NCBI GenBank assembly: GCA_950295325.1
Contig: OX485806.1
Span: 46,309,169-46,373,168 of the forward strand
Length of the DNA: 64,000 nt
From: Polytrichum commune
Lineage: Eukaryota > Streptophyta > Polytrichopsida > Polytrichales > Polytrichaceae
Direction of reading: 5' to 3'
Part shown: positions 13,250 to 25,338 of the stretch, one piece after another
Layout: each line of letters starts with the position of its first letter
Numbering within the stretch: position 1 is the first letter of the stretch
Program-made: the position numbers and the translations under genes
Notes under the pieces: model-generated
What the model was told of the DNA's origin: nothing
Databases searched by the model: none
Seen by the model: the letters and a program-made list of their open reading frames with translations, nothing else

Positions 13250-13871
13250 ATTAGATTTTAGACCTTTTCTTAGACTTTGTTAGTTTCTATGCCTCGACCA
13301 TATTCAAACTTGAACATGATACACAACGGTGCAAAGGTGGATGTTGAGATGGAGTTCCATGGTGAACCAACCTCATATAAAGTGGACTGGAAGGGGTTTT
13401 ATCAACATCTATAAAGGTTTTGGATGGACTCGGAGTTGTATTTCTAATAGGAAAGGTGACGTGCCATAGATGTGATCAACTCGTTCGTTAAAATCACAAT
13501 AGAAGTTTGCAATTAAGAATGAAAAAAATCCTATAATCCTAAATGTTCCCGAACCCAAAATCCATACATGACCATCCTCACTCCAGTTTTTTTGCATCAA
13601 TATTGTTTCCAATATATCACCATCCACATTGTACATCTCTTGCTCTACGTACATGGTTCCTATCTAGAGATTGAACCTCAAATCAAATAAATCCACGAGT
13701 GCAGATAGTTTCCATGATTAAAGAATAAATGAGATGCATGTTATAATGTGGACAAATGCACTTATTTGTATTGAGTGTCATATAGTGAAATACATATTTA
13801 GTTGGAAACCCTAGCCACCTCCTTTGACCCATGGCATATGGGTAGGTTAAAATGACAGTTCTTATAGTCAT
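13250..13871 (-). pseudogene. Fragment of an unassigned protein gene
   Basis: Two frames on the - strand, 13871-13683 and 13654-13409, look like protein rather than chance. The first has WLGFPTKYVFHYMTLNTNK then CICPHYN; the second has DGHVWILGSGTFRIIGFF and YCDFNERVDHIYG. The two seem to be consecutive pieces of one decayed gene. From memory the phrases remind me of the same plant family as the methylase-like gene at 4080-6100, but I cannot prove that here. Confidence 0.35.
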
Positions 13872-14224
13872 AATATTATAAAGGGGACTTACATAGAAAT
13901 TGGCAGGCGCTAGATCACCAAAACCCTAAACTCATAAGATACAAATTCAAATAAATGGAATACAATAAATTGTGTAGTTGATTATGACAAATGATGATAT
14001 TTAATATCAATGTCCAAAGTAACACAAAGTGAGAGCACATCATGTGAGCAAACAACATAAAAAAAATGAAGAAGTATTCTTTTCGGTTCTGTACCAAGAA
14101 AGAAAAGGGACACTGGAAGGGGACGTTGGAAGGAAAGCAAGTGAGGGGGGAGAACCAAAGAGCAAAAAGTAGAGGCAACAAGCCAAGAGCGTGAAGAACG
14201 GACCCTAAATTCCAAATCGTGAAC

Positions 14225-14435
14225 TCAATCCGAAGAGGGAAGAAACGATGAGAGGGGAGCCAAGAACGAGGAATTTGGAATGAGCAACCCAATATCTTCA
14301 CCAAATTCAGTGACCAAAGTATGTTTATGTTTGTGTATGTGTGTATCCGTATGCGCATGTGTGATTGAAATTAGATACAACATTAAATCTCTCACACACA
14401 CACACACACTCACATCCATACAACCTTAAACATGT
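14225..14435 (-). repeat. Inverted outlier copy of the CA-satellite higher-order unit
   Basis: On the - strand this carries the segment seen in the CA array (GTGAATTTGGTGAAGATATT as TCACTGAATTTGGTGAAGAT, then GGGTTGC) next to CACACACACACTCACATCC. It is the only copy in reverse orientation and lies 4 kb from the main array. Confidence 0.6.
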
Positions 14436-14522
14436 TTATGCATATTTTGGAAGTCTCAAATGTGGGTATGTATGAATCTTACTGTTTAATTTTGAGATCT
14501 AATTTTGAGATCTAATGTTAAT

Positions 14523-15326
14523 CATATTGAAATATATGTCAATGGTGTTTGCATATGCTTTTGTTCATGCGTGTTTTAACACTGGTTGTCACCTTGTTAC
14601 GTATGAGGCGAACTCCCGTATCTTTAATGCCCATCTTGCTCCACTTTGTGCATTGTCCGCTCAGCGTCCTTGAGTGCAAATACCAACACAATACATGGTC
14701 ATAGAGGATGATGAAGAACATGTCAAAAAATGGCTAAGAAAACTTGTTTGAGTTTGTGAGTTTCTCTTTGGATTTTCTTTTAATGTTTTTATTTTTTCAT
14801 TGGCATTTTTTTGTCGTTTCTCACTCATATGATAATTGGTGTTTGTAGTGTAAAATTGATGAGCTCATTGGACTTCCCTCCGAAAGCAATGGTATTTCTT
14901 GTATATGCAGAGACTATTGCTATTGTCCAAGCAGTCACGTTCACACTTGTACCTTGTTTGAGAACAAAGAGGTTATTGTCACAAGTGGAGATTTTTTTTC
15001 ACTTAGAGGCAACAAAAAAACATAGTATATGAATACATTTTTTTTGGTTTTGTTTTTTATTTGATTTGACAATTGATTTGATTTTGAGAATTTTGAAAAA
15101 ACTATCATATTTTTGTTAGACGCAATGTGGATCAACAACCGTTAGATCCAACAGCCTTAATTTGCTTGACTTCATTCGTTTAACAACGTCATCCGTTTGT
15201 TGTCGTCCTACGTTTATGCGTTCATCCACTCGACGTCTCATTTGCTTGACGCCATCTTTCATTTGTCGTGGTCATCCATTTCACGTTGTTTTATGTTGTC
15301 CTTTAATCATTTGATGTTGTTTTATG
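14523..15326 (-). repeat. Right arm of the inverted repeat, piece 1 (innermost)
   Basis: This is the reverse complement of 3765-4557. The innermost matching base is near 14523, paired with 4557. The gypsy element begins where the match stops near 15326. Confidence 0.85.
14524..15035 (+). pseudogene. Second partial copy of the methylase-like gene tail
   Basis: In + orientation this repeats the 3' exons of the gene at 4080-6100. First come YISMVFAYAFVHACFNTG-like sequence and FNAHLAPLCAL-type coding to about 14745. Then comes a probable intron ending TTGTTTGTAG near 14848, and then a Cys-rich exon (KIDELIGLPSESNG, CICRDYCYC, HVHTC, FENKEVIV) to about 15028. No 5' part is present because the arm stops at 14523. 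Having two copies helps locate the intron, as the exon parts are better conserved than the stretch between them. Confidence 0.5.
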
Positions 15327-16806
15327 CCAACCCGGACATACTAGGCAGTTTTGTCGAGTTGGGCAGAATCGCGATTAAAGGAACAATGGTGGCCCACCTC
15401 CACAAAATCCGAGAGTTCAAGGTCAGAATCAGTATGGGCAAGGTAATTATAGGGGACCTCTCCCTAGAGGGCAAGTTGGTCAGAATGTGGAGAGAAAGAA
15501 GTTCCATCCTTTTTGTGGGAGATGGCATGCACAAGGTCAGTGTTGGTCCGAAGGACAAGGTTATGGTTGTAGTAATTGTGGGGGAAACCATCCTTCGAAC
15601 GAATGTCGTCAACCTGACAAGGTTATTAGCATGCCCAATCCGGTAGCCAACCCACAATAACAAGCTAGAGACAACATGAGAGGAGCTAGGCCACAAGGTG
15701 TGTCTCCCAATGAGCTTAGACCACCGAATTTGTATTATGACCATGGGAATGCGAGGCAGACATTTCACCCTCCTACGGGATTGCAGACGACGAATGGATA
15801 CATTCCTATTCAGAATAGGCCAGGTGGTCCACAACAATTTGACAATAAGAAGCCGGATCCGTCTAATTCTCAGGATGTCAAGTTCATGGATGGTGTCACG
15901 GAGCCGCATCATGATGAGTCCATTTCTTTTCAAATGGGTGTCGGAGACGAGCAAGGTCAATGGCCTCCACACACCAATGTCATCACCTATGAGTTGAGGA
16001 GTTAAGATGATGGAGTCACTCATGAGGCCCCGGCATTGGCGGTCACCACTAGAGCTATGAGAAAAAACACTCAGGCGGAGAAAGATGTAGAAGGTCAGGA
16101 GGAATACTCCTTGGATGAGGGTCCTAACCTTTCAGATTTAGACAGGGTAGCTAGAGTAGCTAGGAGAGCCACTAGGGAATTAGAGAAGGAGAATGTGATC
16201 TTCCAAGATAAGGAGAGGCCGAATGTCATTCATGATTTAGAGGGTAGTGAGATGGAAGAATGGGAAGGACCGGGCATTCCTATGGACGAGTTTGATGGGG
16301 TGGGTAATGCCAAGGTGGAGAAGCCGAATGGTTATGATTTGTGGGCCGATCTTAGTTCGCTTAAGGCGGACATCACCTTTGGTCAATTATTAGAGATATC
16401 ACCCATGGCTCGTAAAATTCTAAAGGAAGGAATGCCGGTCACTAGGAGGACTAGGAAGGTGAAGACTAGGGTAGCCGCTAGAGTTCAATTGCAAGGAGGA
16501 GGACATGATGTCAAGGCAATAGTGATAGAAGTTATGGTGGTGGACAAATTGGTTCCGAATGTGCTAGTTGATGAAGGTAGTGGGCTAAACATCTTGCCGG
16601 AGCACACCATGAGGAGGTTGGGTTTTAGTCTTACGGGTCCATCACCTTTCATCATCAACATGACGAATCAAAGTCCGGCCATGCCTTTGGGAATGATTAA
16701 GGATTGTAGAATTAACACCGGAGGGGAAGAGTATGTGGTTACTTTTCATGTCATCAAGATGTATTCTAACAAGGATACATTTTCCATCTTGTTGGGTAGG
16801 CTTTAG
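15327..16806 (+). pseudogene. gag and protease region of the gypsy fossil
   Basis: A Gly/Asn/Gln-rich stretch holds a CCHC-type zinc knuckle near 15575 (CSNCGGNHPSNEC). Further on, a charged linker leads to a retropepsin-like segment near 16560 (VLVDEGSGLNILPEHTM). The Asp-Ser-Gly-type site and the following hydrophobic phrase match the clan AA protease fold. This is a retroelement fossil and is not expected to be functional. Confidence 0.7.
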
Positions 16807-17699
16807 TTGAGAATGTCGGATGCCATAGTGGATTGGGGAAGAGTCAAGCCATCCATTACATATGGTCCTAAGGATAATGGGGTCAAGGTCTCCATAGGGT
16901 CATTTGGGGGATGGGTGAGGAAGGAAATATCCTCACCATCGGAGGAAGAAGGTGATAACAAGGAGAATGATGAGAATGGTGAGGCACTAGTTGGAGTTGT
17001 TCATTCCGGTGGTCAAGGAACTATTATAGATTCAAGGTCAAGGAGTTTGGGTCCTAGTTTCTATCATTGGGAAGACAATGGAGAGTATGCACAATGATTG
17101 AGAGATTATCCCGAGTCGGAGTATGATGTGATGGTGACGTCCCACCATACATGTTTGAGCGATAAGAGGCTTAGTGCAAGGAGTAAGGAATATTCTTTGT
17201 TGGAGCCATTTGAGGTGCTCCCCGAGGAGGAATGGATTAGAGGAGGATTGACGCCTTGGATAGATAGTGTGGATGAAAGCGAGGTTAATTTAGTACATGT
17301 GGATGAGACTCATGATGAAAATGCTATTATTGAGGCTGCAAGGTTGGAGGAACCTTTGCACTTCAAAACCACGTCTACGGGGATAGTGACGGGTCAAGAT
17401 ATCAAGGATATTCCTAAGGTGCCTCCGGATTGGTATAGAAACAAGGATGAGCAAACACATGTATCGGAGGCGGATTGGAGGTATGTGAATGTCAAGACGA
17501 AGAATGGGAAGGTTCGACAAATGAAGATGGGGTCTAAGTTGGGAGAGAAAAAAATCAAGGAATATAGTGATTTGGTGGATGAGTTTAGCAACACCTTTAC
17601 TTTGGTCGTATGATGAGATTAGAGGGATCCCTAGGGAGATGGTGGAGCATCGCATTCCTTTGATTCTGGGTGCTAGACCCATTAGACAAAATGAGAGAA

Positions 17700-18950
17700 G
17701 GATGAACCTACAGTTATAATTGTTGGTCAAGGCAGAGTTAGAAAGATTGTTGAAGGCCGACTTCATTAAGCTTGTAGAAATTACGGATTGGGTCTCTCCA
17801 ATGGTTTTGGTGAAGAAGAAGAATGAAAAGTTGAGGGTGTGTGTGGATTATAAGAAGTTAAATGCTTGCACAGAAAATGACCACTTCCCGCTACCATTCA
17901 TTACACTATTGTTCGAGGAGGTAGGTGGTCATGCGAGGTACACATTCATAGATGGGTATACGGGCTACAACCAAATTTCTATTGCTCTCCAAGATATCCA
18001 CAAGACGGCATTCACTACTCCTTGGGAAACTTTTGTGTGAGTAGTCATGCCATTTGAATTGTGTAATGCGTCGGCCACATTTCAGCGGTTGGTCATGTAC
18101 ATCTTCACCGACCTATTGTTGAAATCCATGATTGTCTTCGTGGATGACTTTAGCACTCAGTCTAGCGCTAGCGAGCATTTACAATGTGTCAAGGAAGCTT
18201 TTATTAGATGTAGAAAAATGCAGCTAGCGTTGAATCCGGATAAGACTTTCTTGGGAGTTAATAGAGGAGTTCTACTTGATGTGGTCAGTGAGAAAGGAAG
18301 GGACCTGAATCCGAAAAAAATTGCGGTCATAGGTGGTTTGGCAACTCCAACCAATGCCAAGGGGGTAGCTAAGTTGCTAGGACATGTGGGGTGGTACCGG
18401 GAATTGATCCCGAATTTTGCTAAGATAGCGGTTCCTATCACCCAATTGCTTAGGAAAGATTGTAGGTTTGAGTGGACGGAAGCATGCCAAAGAGCATTTG
18501 AAGAGTTGAGGGATAAGTTGAACACTTATCCGGTTTTGAGGCCACCCGATTGGGATAAACCTTTCCACGTGTTTTGTGATGCTAGCAATGTGGCTGTGGG
18601 TAGTACACTTTGTTAGTCGACGGGGGAGAAATGTAAAGACCAACCCATTGCCTATGCTAGCAAATAATTGACAACGGCTGAGAGAACCTATTCTACCACG
18701 GAGAGGGAGTGTCTAGCAATGGTATTCTCGGTCAAGAAATTCAGGCATTACCTCATGTGTAACCCGGTTGTGTTTTTTGTGGATCACATGGCCATCAAAT
18801 ACTTGGTCAACAAAGCGGAGCTAAGTGGAAGACTAGCTAGGTGGGTTTTGTTGTTGGAGGAGTTTGATTACACGATGGAGTTGAAACCCGGTCGCATGCA
18901 TTTACAAACTGACCACTTGTCTAGGTTGTCAGAGGACATAGGCATTAGTC
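17700..18950 (+). pseudogene. Reverse transcriptase and RNase H region of the gypsy fossil
   Basis: RT landmarks are DWVSPMVLVKKKNEKLRVCV and DYKKLNACT near 17800, DGYTGYNQI near 17955, MPFELCNASATFQR near 18050 and the VFVDDF active-site box near 18140. RNase H follows with VFCDASNVAVGS near 18570, TERECLAMVFSVKKFRHYL near 18705 and DHLSRLSE near 18915. It is part of the broken gypsy element. Confidence 0.85.
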
Positions 18951-19129
18951 CCGCAGATAATAGATTAGTTGATGATAATTTTTTTGTTGTTATTGCACAA
19001 CCCGAGTGGTATGCCGGAATAGTAGAATGGACGAAAGAGGATAGAAGGAAAGTTAGAGTCAATAGTAGACACTTTGCAGTCATAGGCGATAGGTTGTTTA
19101 GGAGGGAAGCTGATGGATTGCTTAGGAGA

Positions 19130-20225
19130 TGTGTGTCAAAGGTGGAGGTGCCATCCATTCTAGCCGCATGGCATGATAGTGCATGTGGTGGACATTTTTC
19201 TCGCCAATTGACTAGCCAAAAGATTCTTAGAACAAGTTATTTTTGGCCTACCTTGTTAAAAGGATTCACATGATTATATCAAGCGATGTGATGTTTGTCA
19301 GAGGTATGCGAGGAATGACCTCCACATGGAAATGCCACTCCATGTGTCCTTACCTTTAGTTTCTTTTGAGAAATAAGGAATTGACTATCTGGGAGAAGTG
19401 CATCCTCATTCCTCGAAAGGAATGGCTTATATTGTGGTCGCCACCGAGTACCTCACCAAGTGGGCGGAGGCTAAAGCGGTCAAGACCGATATGGCGGCAC
19501 ATGCGGCTACATTCATGTACGAGAACATCATTTCCAGGTTTGGGTTCCCAAAGATTTTAGTTAGTGATAGGGGAACTCACTTTTTGAATTCTTGAATTCA
19601 AGAAATGACAAATAGGTTCCAAATAGACCATAGGAAAACCACTCCTTATCATCCGCAGACAAATGGTCAGACGGAGCGGGTCAACGGGACATTGGTGAGT
19701 ATCCTTCGCAAGACAATTATGGATTCTAAGAGGGATTGGGATGTCAAGTTGACTACGGCATTATGGGCTTATCGAACAACCTTTAAGGTGACGACTCAAG
19801 CCACTCATTTTTCGTTGGTGTATGGGTTGGAAGCTACGCTCCCCATTGAGTTCGAGGTGGAATCACTTCGAGTTGCGGGTGATTCACGCCTTACGGATAG
19901 TCTGTCATTGACGAGTCGACTGACAACATTGGAGGAACTAAACGAGAGGAGGCAAATGGGAGCTCAGCACATCGAGGCTATCCAACGGAGGAGGAATATC
20001 ACCTTTGACAAGCGGCACAAGAAGAAGGCACTACAACCAGGAATGATGGTGTTGATTCAAGATGCTAGGAAGCTTGAATTTCTGGATAAGTTTGATGTTG
20101 TGTGGTTGGAACCCTACCTTGTGCGGGAAGCGTTCCCAAATAATTCTTTACAATTGGAAACATTGAATGGGGAGAGTTTCCCAACACACACTTCAGGAAG
20201 TCGGTGCAAGGAGTACAAGGCATGA
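19130..20225 (+). pseudogene. Integrase region of the gypsy fossil
   Basis: It holds an HHCC-like zinc part (WHDSACGGHFSRQLTSQKIL near 19160), a core with VSDRGTHFLNS near 19560 and TPYHPQTNGQTERVNGTL near 19640, and a basic C-terminal part ending near 20220, just ahead of the LTR. It is part of the broken gypsy element. Confidence 0.85.
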
Positions 20226-20282
20226 TGTGGCACTTGCCTTCAAGCAAGGGATTCGAGATCAATCCCAGATGGTCGCCAATTA

Positions 20283-21763
20283 TGTGAGCCCAAATATGTG
20301 CCCCCATATGTTCTTAAGCTTAGAATGCATTAAGAACGGGCATTTGATTTTTTATTGCTTATTCTAAAAACATAAACATAGTGAAGTTAGAATGGATTGT
20401 GATTTAAAACTTTAGGCTTAGATGTTGGTTTTAGATTTACGAATTAAGTAAAGAATTAACTTAGGACTAGTTTAGATAAGTGTGAGAGTTGGGATTGAAA
20501 CTTTGGAGCTGGGTCATTGTGACCGAATTGGGATCGTCGGTGTTCGCATCGAGGGTGGGGTACTGCACCCCTAGAAAATTCCGGACTCGGGACTGGGGCA
20601 GGCTGTAGTTGGGAGTCGGCTGGCAGTCTTTTTCTCTGGTATGTGTGTGCGCTGGTGCGGGTGAGGAGCAAGCTCCAGTGCGGCGCGGGGGAGATTGCCT
20701 GATCAAGATGAGGAAGGTTGTCGAGAAGGAGGGCAACAGAAAGGCTGCGGAAGCAAGGGGAACAGATGTTTTCTCGGCCGCAGAGAGCCAGCATGTGACA
20801 AAATGCACCATAGCCAGGAAAATGAGAGACGGTATCTGAGGAATAATGGTTGAGTTGCCTTTGGGTATCTCATTATTTTTTTTCGGCCATTGCGACACAC
20901 AACCTGAACTGAAAAGGAGGGGCAGGTGATGAGCAAGGGAATTGGGACGCGGGCTGATTCATGCCGAGCCTCGAACAAGTTGGAATTCCGAGAACGAGTA
21001 AGGAATGAGAGGCCGCCTCTTCGATGGTTGAAGAATGCAGCACTGTTAGTCACTCAAAAAGAGGAGAGCATTCTGGAATCACAGTGAATTGGCAGCCATT
21101 CTTGTGTAGGCTACGCCAACGAGGATGGGTAAGAGGATTTGGACTTGAGGGGCAATTTCTGCCTTTTTCATTTGAGCTGACTGCCTACTAGCCACTGAGG
21201 GCAGTGCGGCAGAAGGGAAGGGGGGTCTCAGATCCAGGGCCACCGGCATCTTGCCCCTGAGGATCACAAAAGGGGGCGGGGCATCAGACATCAGGAAGGT
21301 GAATGCTTTTAGACCGAGGCTGCCGGAACTAAACCTTGGGCCTCTGCATAGATTTGGTATGAGCGGCAGCAAGCCAGTGGTCAAGGAGGGAAGCTGTAGT
21401 GAGGTCTGAACCTCCCAAAGGGCACACGGCTCTGGCATTGTAAGCCAAGGCCGAAGGCTGGACACAGGTCACGGCGAAGGCAGTTGGGCTCAACGACCGA
21501 GGGGGCTGCTATTTGAGTGAAAATCATATTAGGTTCGACTTGGAGGCATGAGATGTGTGTTAGGGATGACTACTTGTGGGTACAAGAGCATTTTTTAATG
21601 CTTGTAACTGTATTTTCTTTGGAGTAAAATATTATATGTGACACCAAAAGTATGGACATGGTGGTGATTCATGTCAAGGGTCAAGCGTGACCACTATTGT
21701 AGATGTTAGTCATGACCTCTCACCCGGACTACGACGCATTAGGGTGGGGGTTTGTGTCTCACA
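20283..21763 (+). mobile_element. LTR of the gypsy fossil, reference copy of the LTR family
   Basis: It begins TGTGAGCCCAAA and ends with CACCCGGACTACGACGCATT, then AGGGTGGGGG and CTCACA. It is about 1.48 kb long. The two ends are near inverse of one another (TGTGAG...CTCACA), as expected for LTRs. Six other copies of this LTR type, six of them without an attached internal region in view, lie in the window. Confidence 0.85.
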
Positions 21764-22222
21764 ATGTAACCAACCGGATTTGAACATGGATTGGTCCAGA
21801 CCTAATACCAGTTTCTTAAACAACTCGCATCTACAGACGGATGTTCTAAAATCTAGTAACCACCTATATATTAACTAATCCTAATAACTAACTTCCTTGT
21901 GTTTTGTAAACCGTGGGCTTTAACTCAAACCGCGAGCGGTTTGAGTGGCTCACAATTATTTGTATAAGTAAATTATGAAGAAATTTTTGTCATCATTGAG
22001 GCGGGCGATCATTGGCCGTTAGATTGTCCTAAATATAACAAGAAAGAATACACTAAAAAGACATGACGAAACACCTATAGATTTTTGAAATGAATGGTAT
22101 GTATGAAAAAAATTTATTAAAAAAAAATATGGCAATATTTTTTTTATAAAAAAAACTTTAGAATGCAATTGTAGATCGGATGTCAAAGTTACCGAAAGAA
22201 TTACAGTTTCTAAGCTTTGGAA
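21764..22222 (-). repeat. Right arm of the inverted repeat, piece 2
   Basis: This is the reverse complement of about 3120-3583. It begins immediately after the gypsy LTR and ends at the TIR of the 24.7-kb transposon. It includes the short palindrome CTCAAACCGCGAGCGGTTTG, which is present in both arms. Confidence 0.85.
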
Positions 22223-22504
22223 TAAACACTATGTTCGGTAATTGGAGAATTTTTGTTGATTATGAGACTATGTAAGGACGCACTTTTCAAATTTGGACCA
22301 GTAATGACAACCTAAAAATCATATATGTATTATTTTGGATACAATTACTAGACATAAAGGAATGAACAAAAATATGAAACATACATGAAAATAGTTGCGT
22401 ATGAATGGAAGGGAAGATGCGGGGAATGATTGGAAATTGTTTGAATTCAATGGGATTGAAATAAAAATACTATGAATGTCTTGAATAACTCGAAATAGAA
22501 TAGA

Positions 22505-22787
22505 AAGCAAGCAGTAAATCGTACTTAGGGAGTCCGTCCCATTAGTACGATTCTAGTCCCACTAATCTGTCCCCACTATTATTTTTTCGCGGCCTTGTCT
22601 TTGTTTTTGGCAACCTCCATGGCTCTGAAAATCTCCGGCCCGCGGCTGTAACCATTTTTGTTGATGGGCCCGGAATATGTGTCGTTCTCCCATATTTTGG
22701 AGCGCGCTCCCGAATTGTACAAAGTGGGATTGTGAGTGGAATAAGAGTGCGTTTGCGAGAGGGAACGTCTTGCGCTTCGGCGGAGGG
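22505..22787 (-). other. GC-richer stretch cut by a solo LTR, no gene assigned
   Basis: With 23860-24437 this formed one GC-rich block before the LTR at 22788 entered. Frames on the - strand (22562-22826) are open but Pro/Arg-rich and resemble no family I know. The left margin has alternating ATTAGTACGATTCTAGTCCC-like phrases. Confidence 0.35.
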
Positions 22788-23854
22788 TGTGAACCCAAAA
22801 TTGATGCCCACATTGGTTGTTAACACTTGTAAAACATTACAAGTAGTGTTTTGGTAATTTATGAATATTCACAAAAATATAAAAAGAGTGAAGCTTGAAG
22901 AAAGCTTAGTTTGAAGCATTAGGCTTTTGTGGAGTGGATTTAAGTAGGAGAAGGACAAACCTTGGTAAAGTGTGGTAGGTAGAAAGCCAAGGTTAGTTAA
23001 ATGTTTGAATTAGGATCCTTGTTGATCATTTGAGGGAGGAATGCTTAGGAGATAGGATAAGAGCCTACAAAGTAGGAGGAAATATCGAGGGCTTATCGTG
23101 AGCCTTGAGGGTGCTCACCCCTCAAACTCACTATATAATCCCTCATTCTTCCCTCACTCATCATCTCTTTCCTTCGTGCTCCTTGACACTCCACGTGTTA
23201 TAAGTGTGGGTGCGTGGGAAGCAAGATAGGAGCACGTGTGTGTGCATGGATGTAAGGTTAGGAGCCAAGGCTAGTTGGCCTTGAAGAGGGCTTGACCTCT
23301 TGTTAGTAATAGTTGGGCGTGAATGATTTAAAGTTCAATTTATGGCTTTGTTTGAATACTTGGATTTACATTGATTAGCCTTATACTTATGCGGATGCGC
23401 AAAGTCTCTTACTGGAGCATTTAGTTTTGTTGGACTTCATATGAATTTTTGAGAGCCAAAAAACCGAGACTATGTCCAAATTTCCAAAAACTAGTGAAAA
23501 AGTGTAGGTTCAAAGAGAACAGCGTAGAATTGCGACCATATACTTTGTGGCAGTAGAAATATTATTGCATATTCATGTAGAGGACTTCATTACCTATCCA
23601 TGGATACCAAGAACTCATTTTTTGGACTTCATATGAATTTTTGAGAGCCAAAAAACCGAGACTATGTCCAAACTTCCAAACTTCGAGATTAAGGAGTGTA
23701 AGAAGACATAGTATAGACTTGGCTAAGTTGCGTATATTCCAACGATAGATTGGAATCATACATTGTCTTACAAAGACAGAAATCTTTACATGTCATTATA
23801 AACTTCTCCATTCGGGCTAGGACGAAATTGAAGGGTGGAGGTTTTTTGGTGACA
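22788..23854 (+). mobile_element. Solo LTR with target duplication GAGGG
   Basis: GAGGG occurs exactly at 22783-22787 and 23855-23859. The start TGTGAACCCAAAATTGATGC and the end region with GGGCTAGGACGAAATTGAAG, GGTGGAGG and GGTGACA fit the LTR family of 20283-21763. About 23060-23290 is close to parts of the LTRs at 25339 and 63075, including CTATATAATCCCTCATTCTT, a likely promoter region. It is a retroelement fossil. Confidence 0.85.
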
Positions 23855-25338
23855 GAGGGCCAAACAACGATCGGACTCGGATGATGCAGCCTTGAGAGCA
23901 TGCCTATCCAAGGAAGACGTGGAGGAGGGCCGGCCACCAAGAGGGTAGCCACCTGCGAAACAACGCCATAGGAAAATAAGAATAGGAATGGAGTGGGGAA
24001 AATAATGAGGGCGGTTTGGGATGGGCGCTCGTAAGGTTATCGGCACGCACATGCAAGTCAAAGAAAACAAATGCAGGAAAGGGGTTTTAGGGTTTGAGGA
24101 GGGAACCTTGGCTTTGGGGACGTCCATGTGGGGGACGGTGGGCACGAGGCGGGCGTCGACAAAAGCATCCGGGGCCGATCGCACTATGGCACTGTTGAAT
24201 AACGGGTCGGAATGGAGGCGCGGAGGGCCGACGATCGCGGAGGAGTCGGCGGGGGAGGTGTGGCACCGGGGGCCTTCCATGCGGAGACGTTGGCTTGGCC
24301 CCCGACGAGCGACGATGTCGTCCCTCGAGGGTGACATGTGTCCCAAACGAACGAACGTCCGTTTCTCCTTGAAGAGGGGGGATGTCGCAACCCTTGCAAG
24401 CTCCCTTAACAATCTTGCCAATTTTCGTTTCTAGCAAAGGTTACGAGCGCTAACCATTCGCATTCCGCCATGCTAATGGATAGCTCCTCTTACCCCGGAC
24501 CAATAGTTCATAGGAGGGAACCAACCCTCCTACTTTGCTTTCGGGACTCACCCCTTAATCGGTAACCCATTTCCCCAATGTGGACTTCCATCCATGGAAG
24601 TCCAATCCTATGTTGATCATCGCGCTGCCGGAGCAACACTACAACAACCCGAACCATACTAGGCAACTATGGCCTCACATTAGGCCAATGCAAATGGAGG
24701 CCGTGCCGTTCGGCCTCGGGTGGGTGAGGCCACACCACCTCACCCATATAAGCCTCTAGGACTCTACGCGGGGCCCCTACCCCACCGTCAACCAACCTCT
24801 TGTCTCTCTACCAAGAGTTGGGGCCAAGTGGACATTCTCCTTTAGCTGCTGGGCCTAGAACCCCCCAGCAGCTTCAGACCATCATAACTTCCTTGTATGA
24901 TGTCTGATCATAACAACCAACCACTCTATCTTCATCTACGCTTCACGTAGATGCCGATGGACTCCTCACTTGCCCCATTTGGGCAAGTCTTGAGGAAGTT
25001 ATGCCTGTTTGAACCTTGGCAGTCCCGGGAATCACTCCCAGGCACTGCTGTACCAGGGCGCTGTCCCGGGACAGCGCCCCACTCAAATGGCCATAACTCC
25101 TAGCTCACACCTCCGATTGAGGTGTTCTTGAGCATTCTAGAATCACCACGCCATGAGCTACGCATAGCTCATGGCCTTACCCTTGTGCCTCCTAGTCTTT
25201 GTGGGTGGGAGGCGTTCCCAACGCCCGGGGCCCTCACCCACACTAGGATCACTTGGGCCCTCTCACCAAAGGCGCCACAAGTCCCGGGTGTCACTCCTTG
25301 TGCCCATGGTGTTTCGGGCACTCCTCATGGAGAGGTGG
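23855..25338. other. GC-rich block of unknown origin inside the transposon
   Basis: This has much higher GC than its surroundings. An open frame on the - strand (24421-23786, 211 codons) starts MARLLRELARVATSPLFKEK but is low in complexity further on, and overlapping frames are also open, as expected of GC-rich DNA. At 24400-25334 there are phrases such as CCCGAACCATACTAGGCAAC that recur near the gypsy internal region (15330). This stretch may therefore be a retroelement remnant. There is a perfect 24-bp palindrome at 25056-25079. No gene is claimed. Confidence 0.4.
25056..25079. repeat. Perfect 24-bp GC-rich palindrome
   Basis: The core is GCGCTGTCCCGGGACAGCGC, extended by GG/CC on each side. 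Its function is unknown. Confidence 0.9.

Larger units (their letters stand above)
15327..21763 (+). mobile_element. Ty3/gypsy (Metaviridae) retroelement fossil
   Basis: The parts are in Ty3/gypsy order on the + strand. They are a gag-like region with a zinc knuckle (15327-16020), a protease-like domain (about 16400-16800), reverse transcriptase (about 17700-18300), RNase H (about 18480-18950), integrase (about 19130-20220) and one LTR (20283-21763). The order RT, RNase H, integrase separates it from Ty1/copia. I could not find a matching LTR on the left side, and the element is broken, with several breaks. No chromodomain was seen, so I do not assign a clade. It lies inside the right arm of the large inverted repeat. 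Its age is moderate: domains are easy to read but decay is evident. Confidence 0.9.

Noticed and set aside
20609-21465. Overlapping frames on both strands
   Set aside because: They lie wholly inside an LTR, whose GC-richer middle leaves frames open by chance.
23786-24437. 211-codon - strand frame beginning MARLLREL
   Set aside because: GC-rich block with several overlapping open frames and no recognisable domain. It also runs into a solo LTR at its end, so I did not call it a gene.
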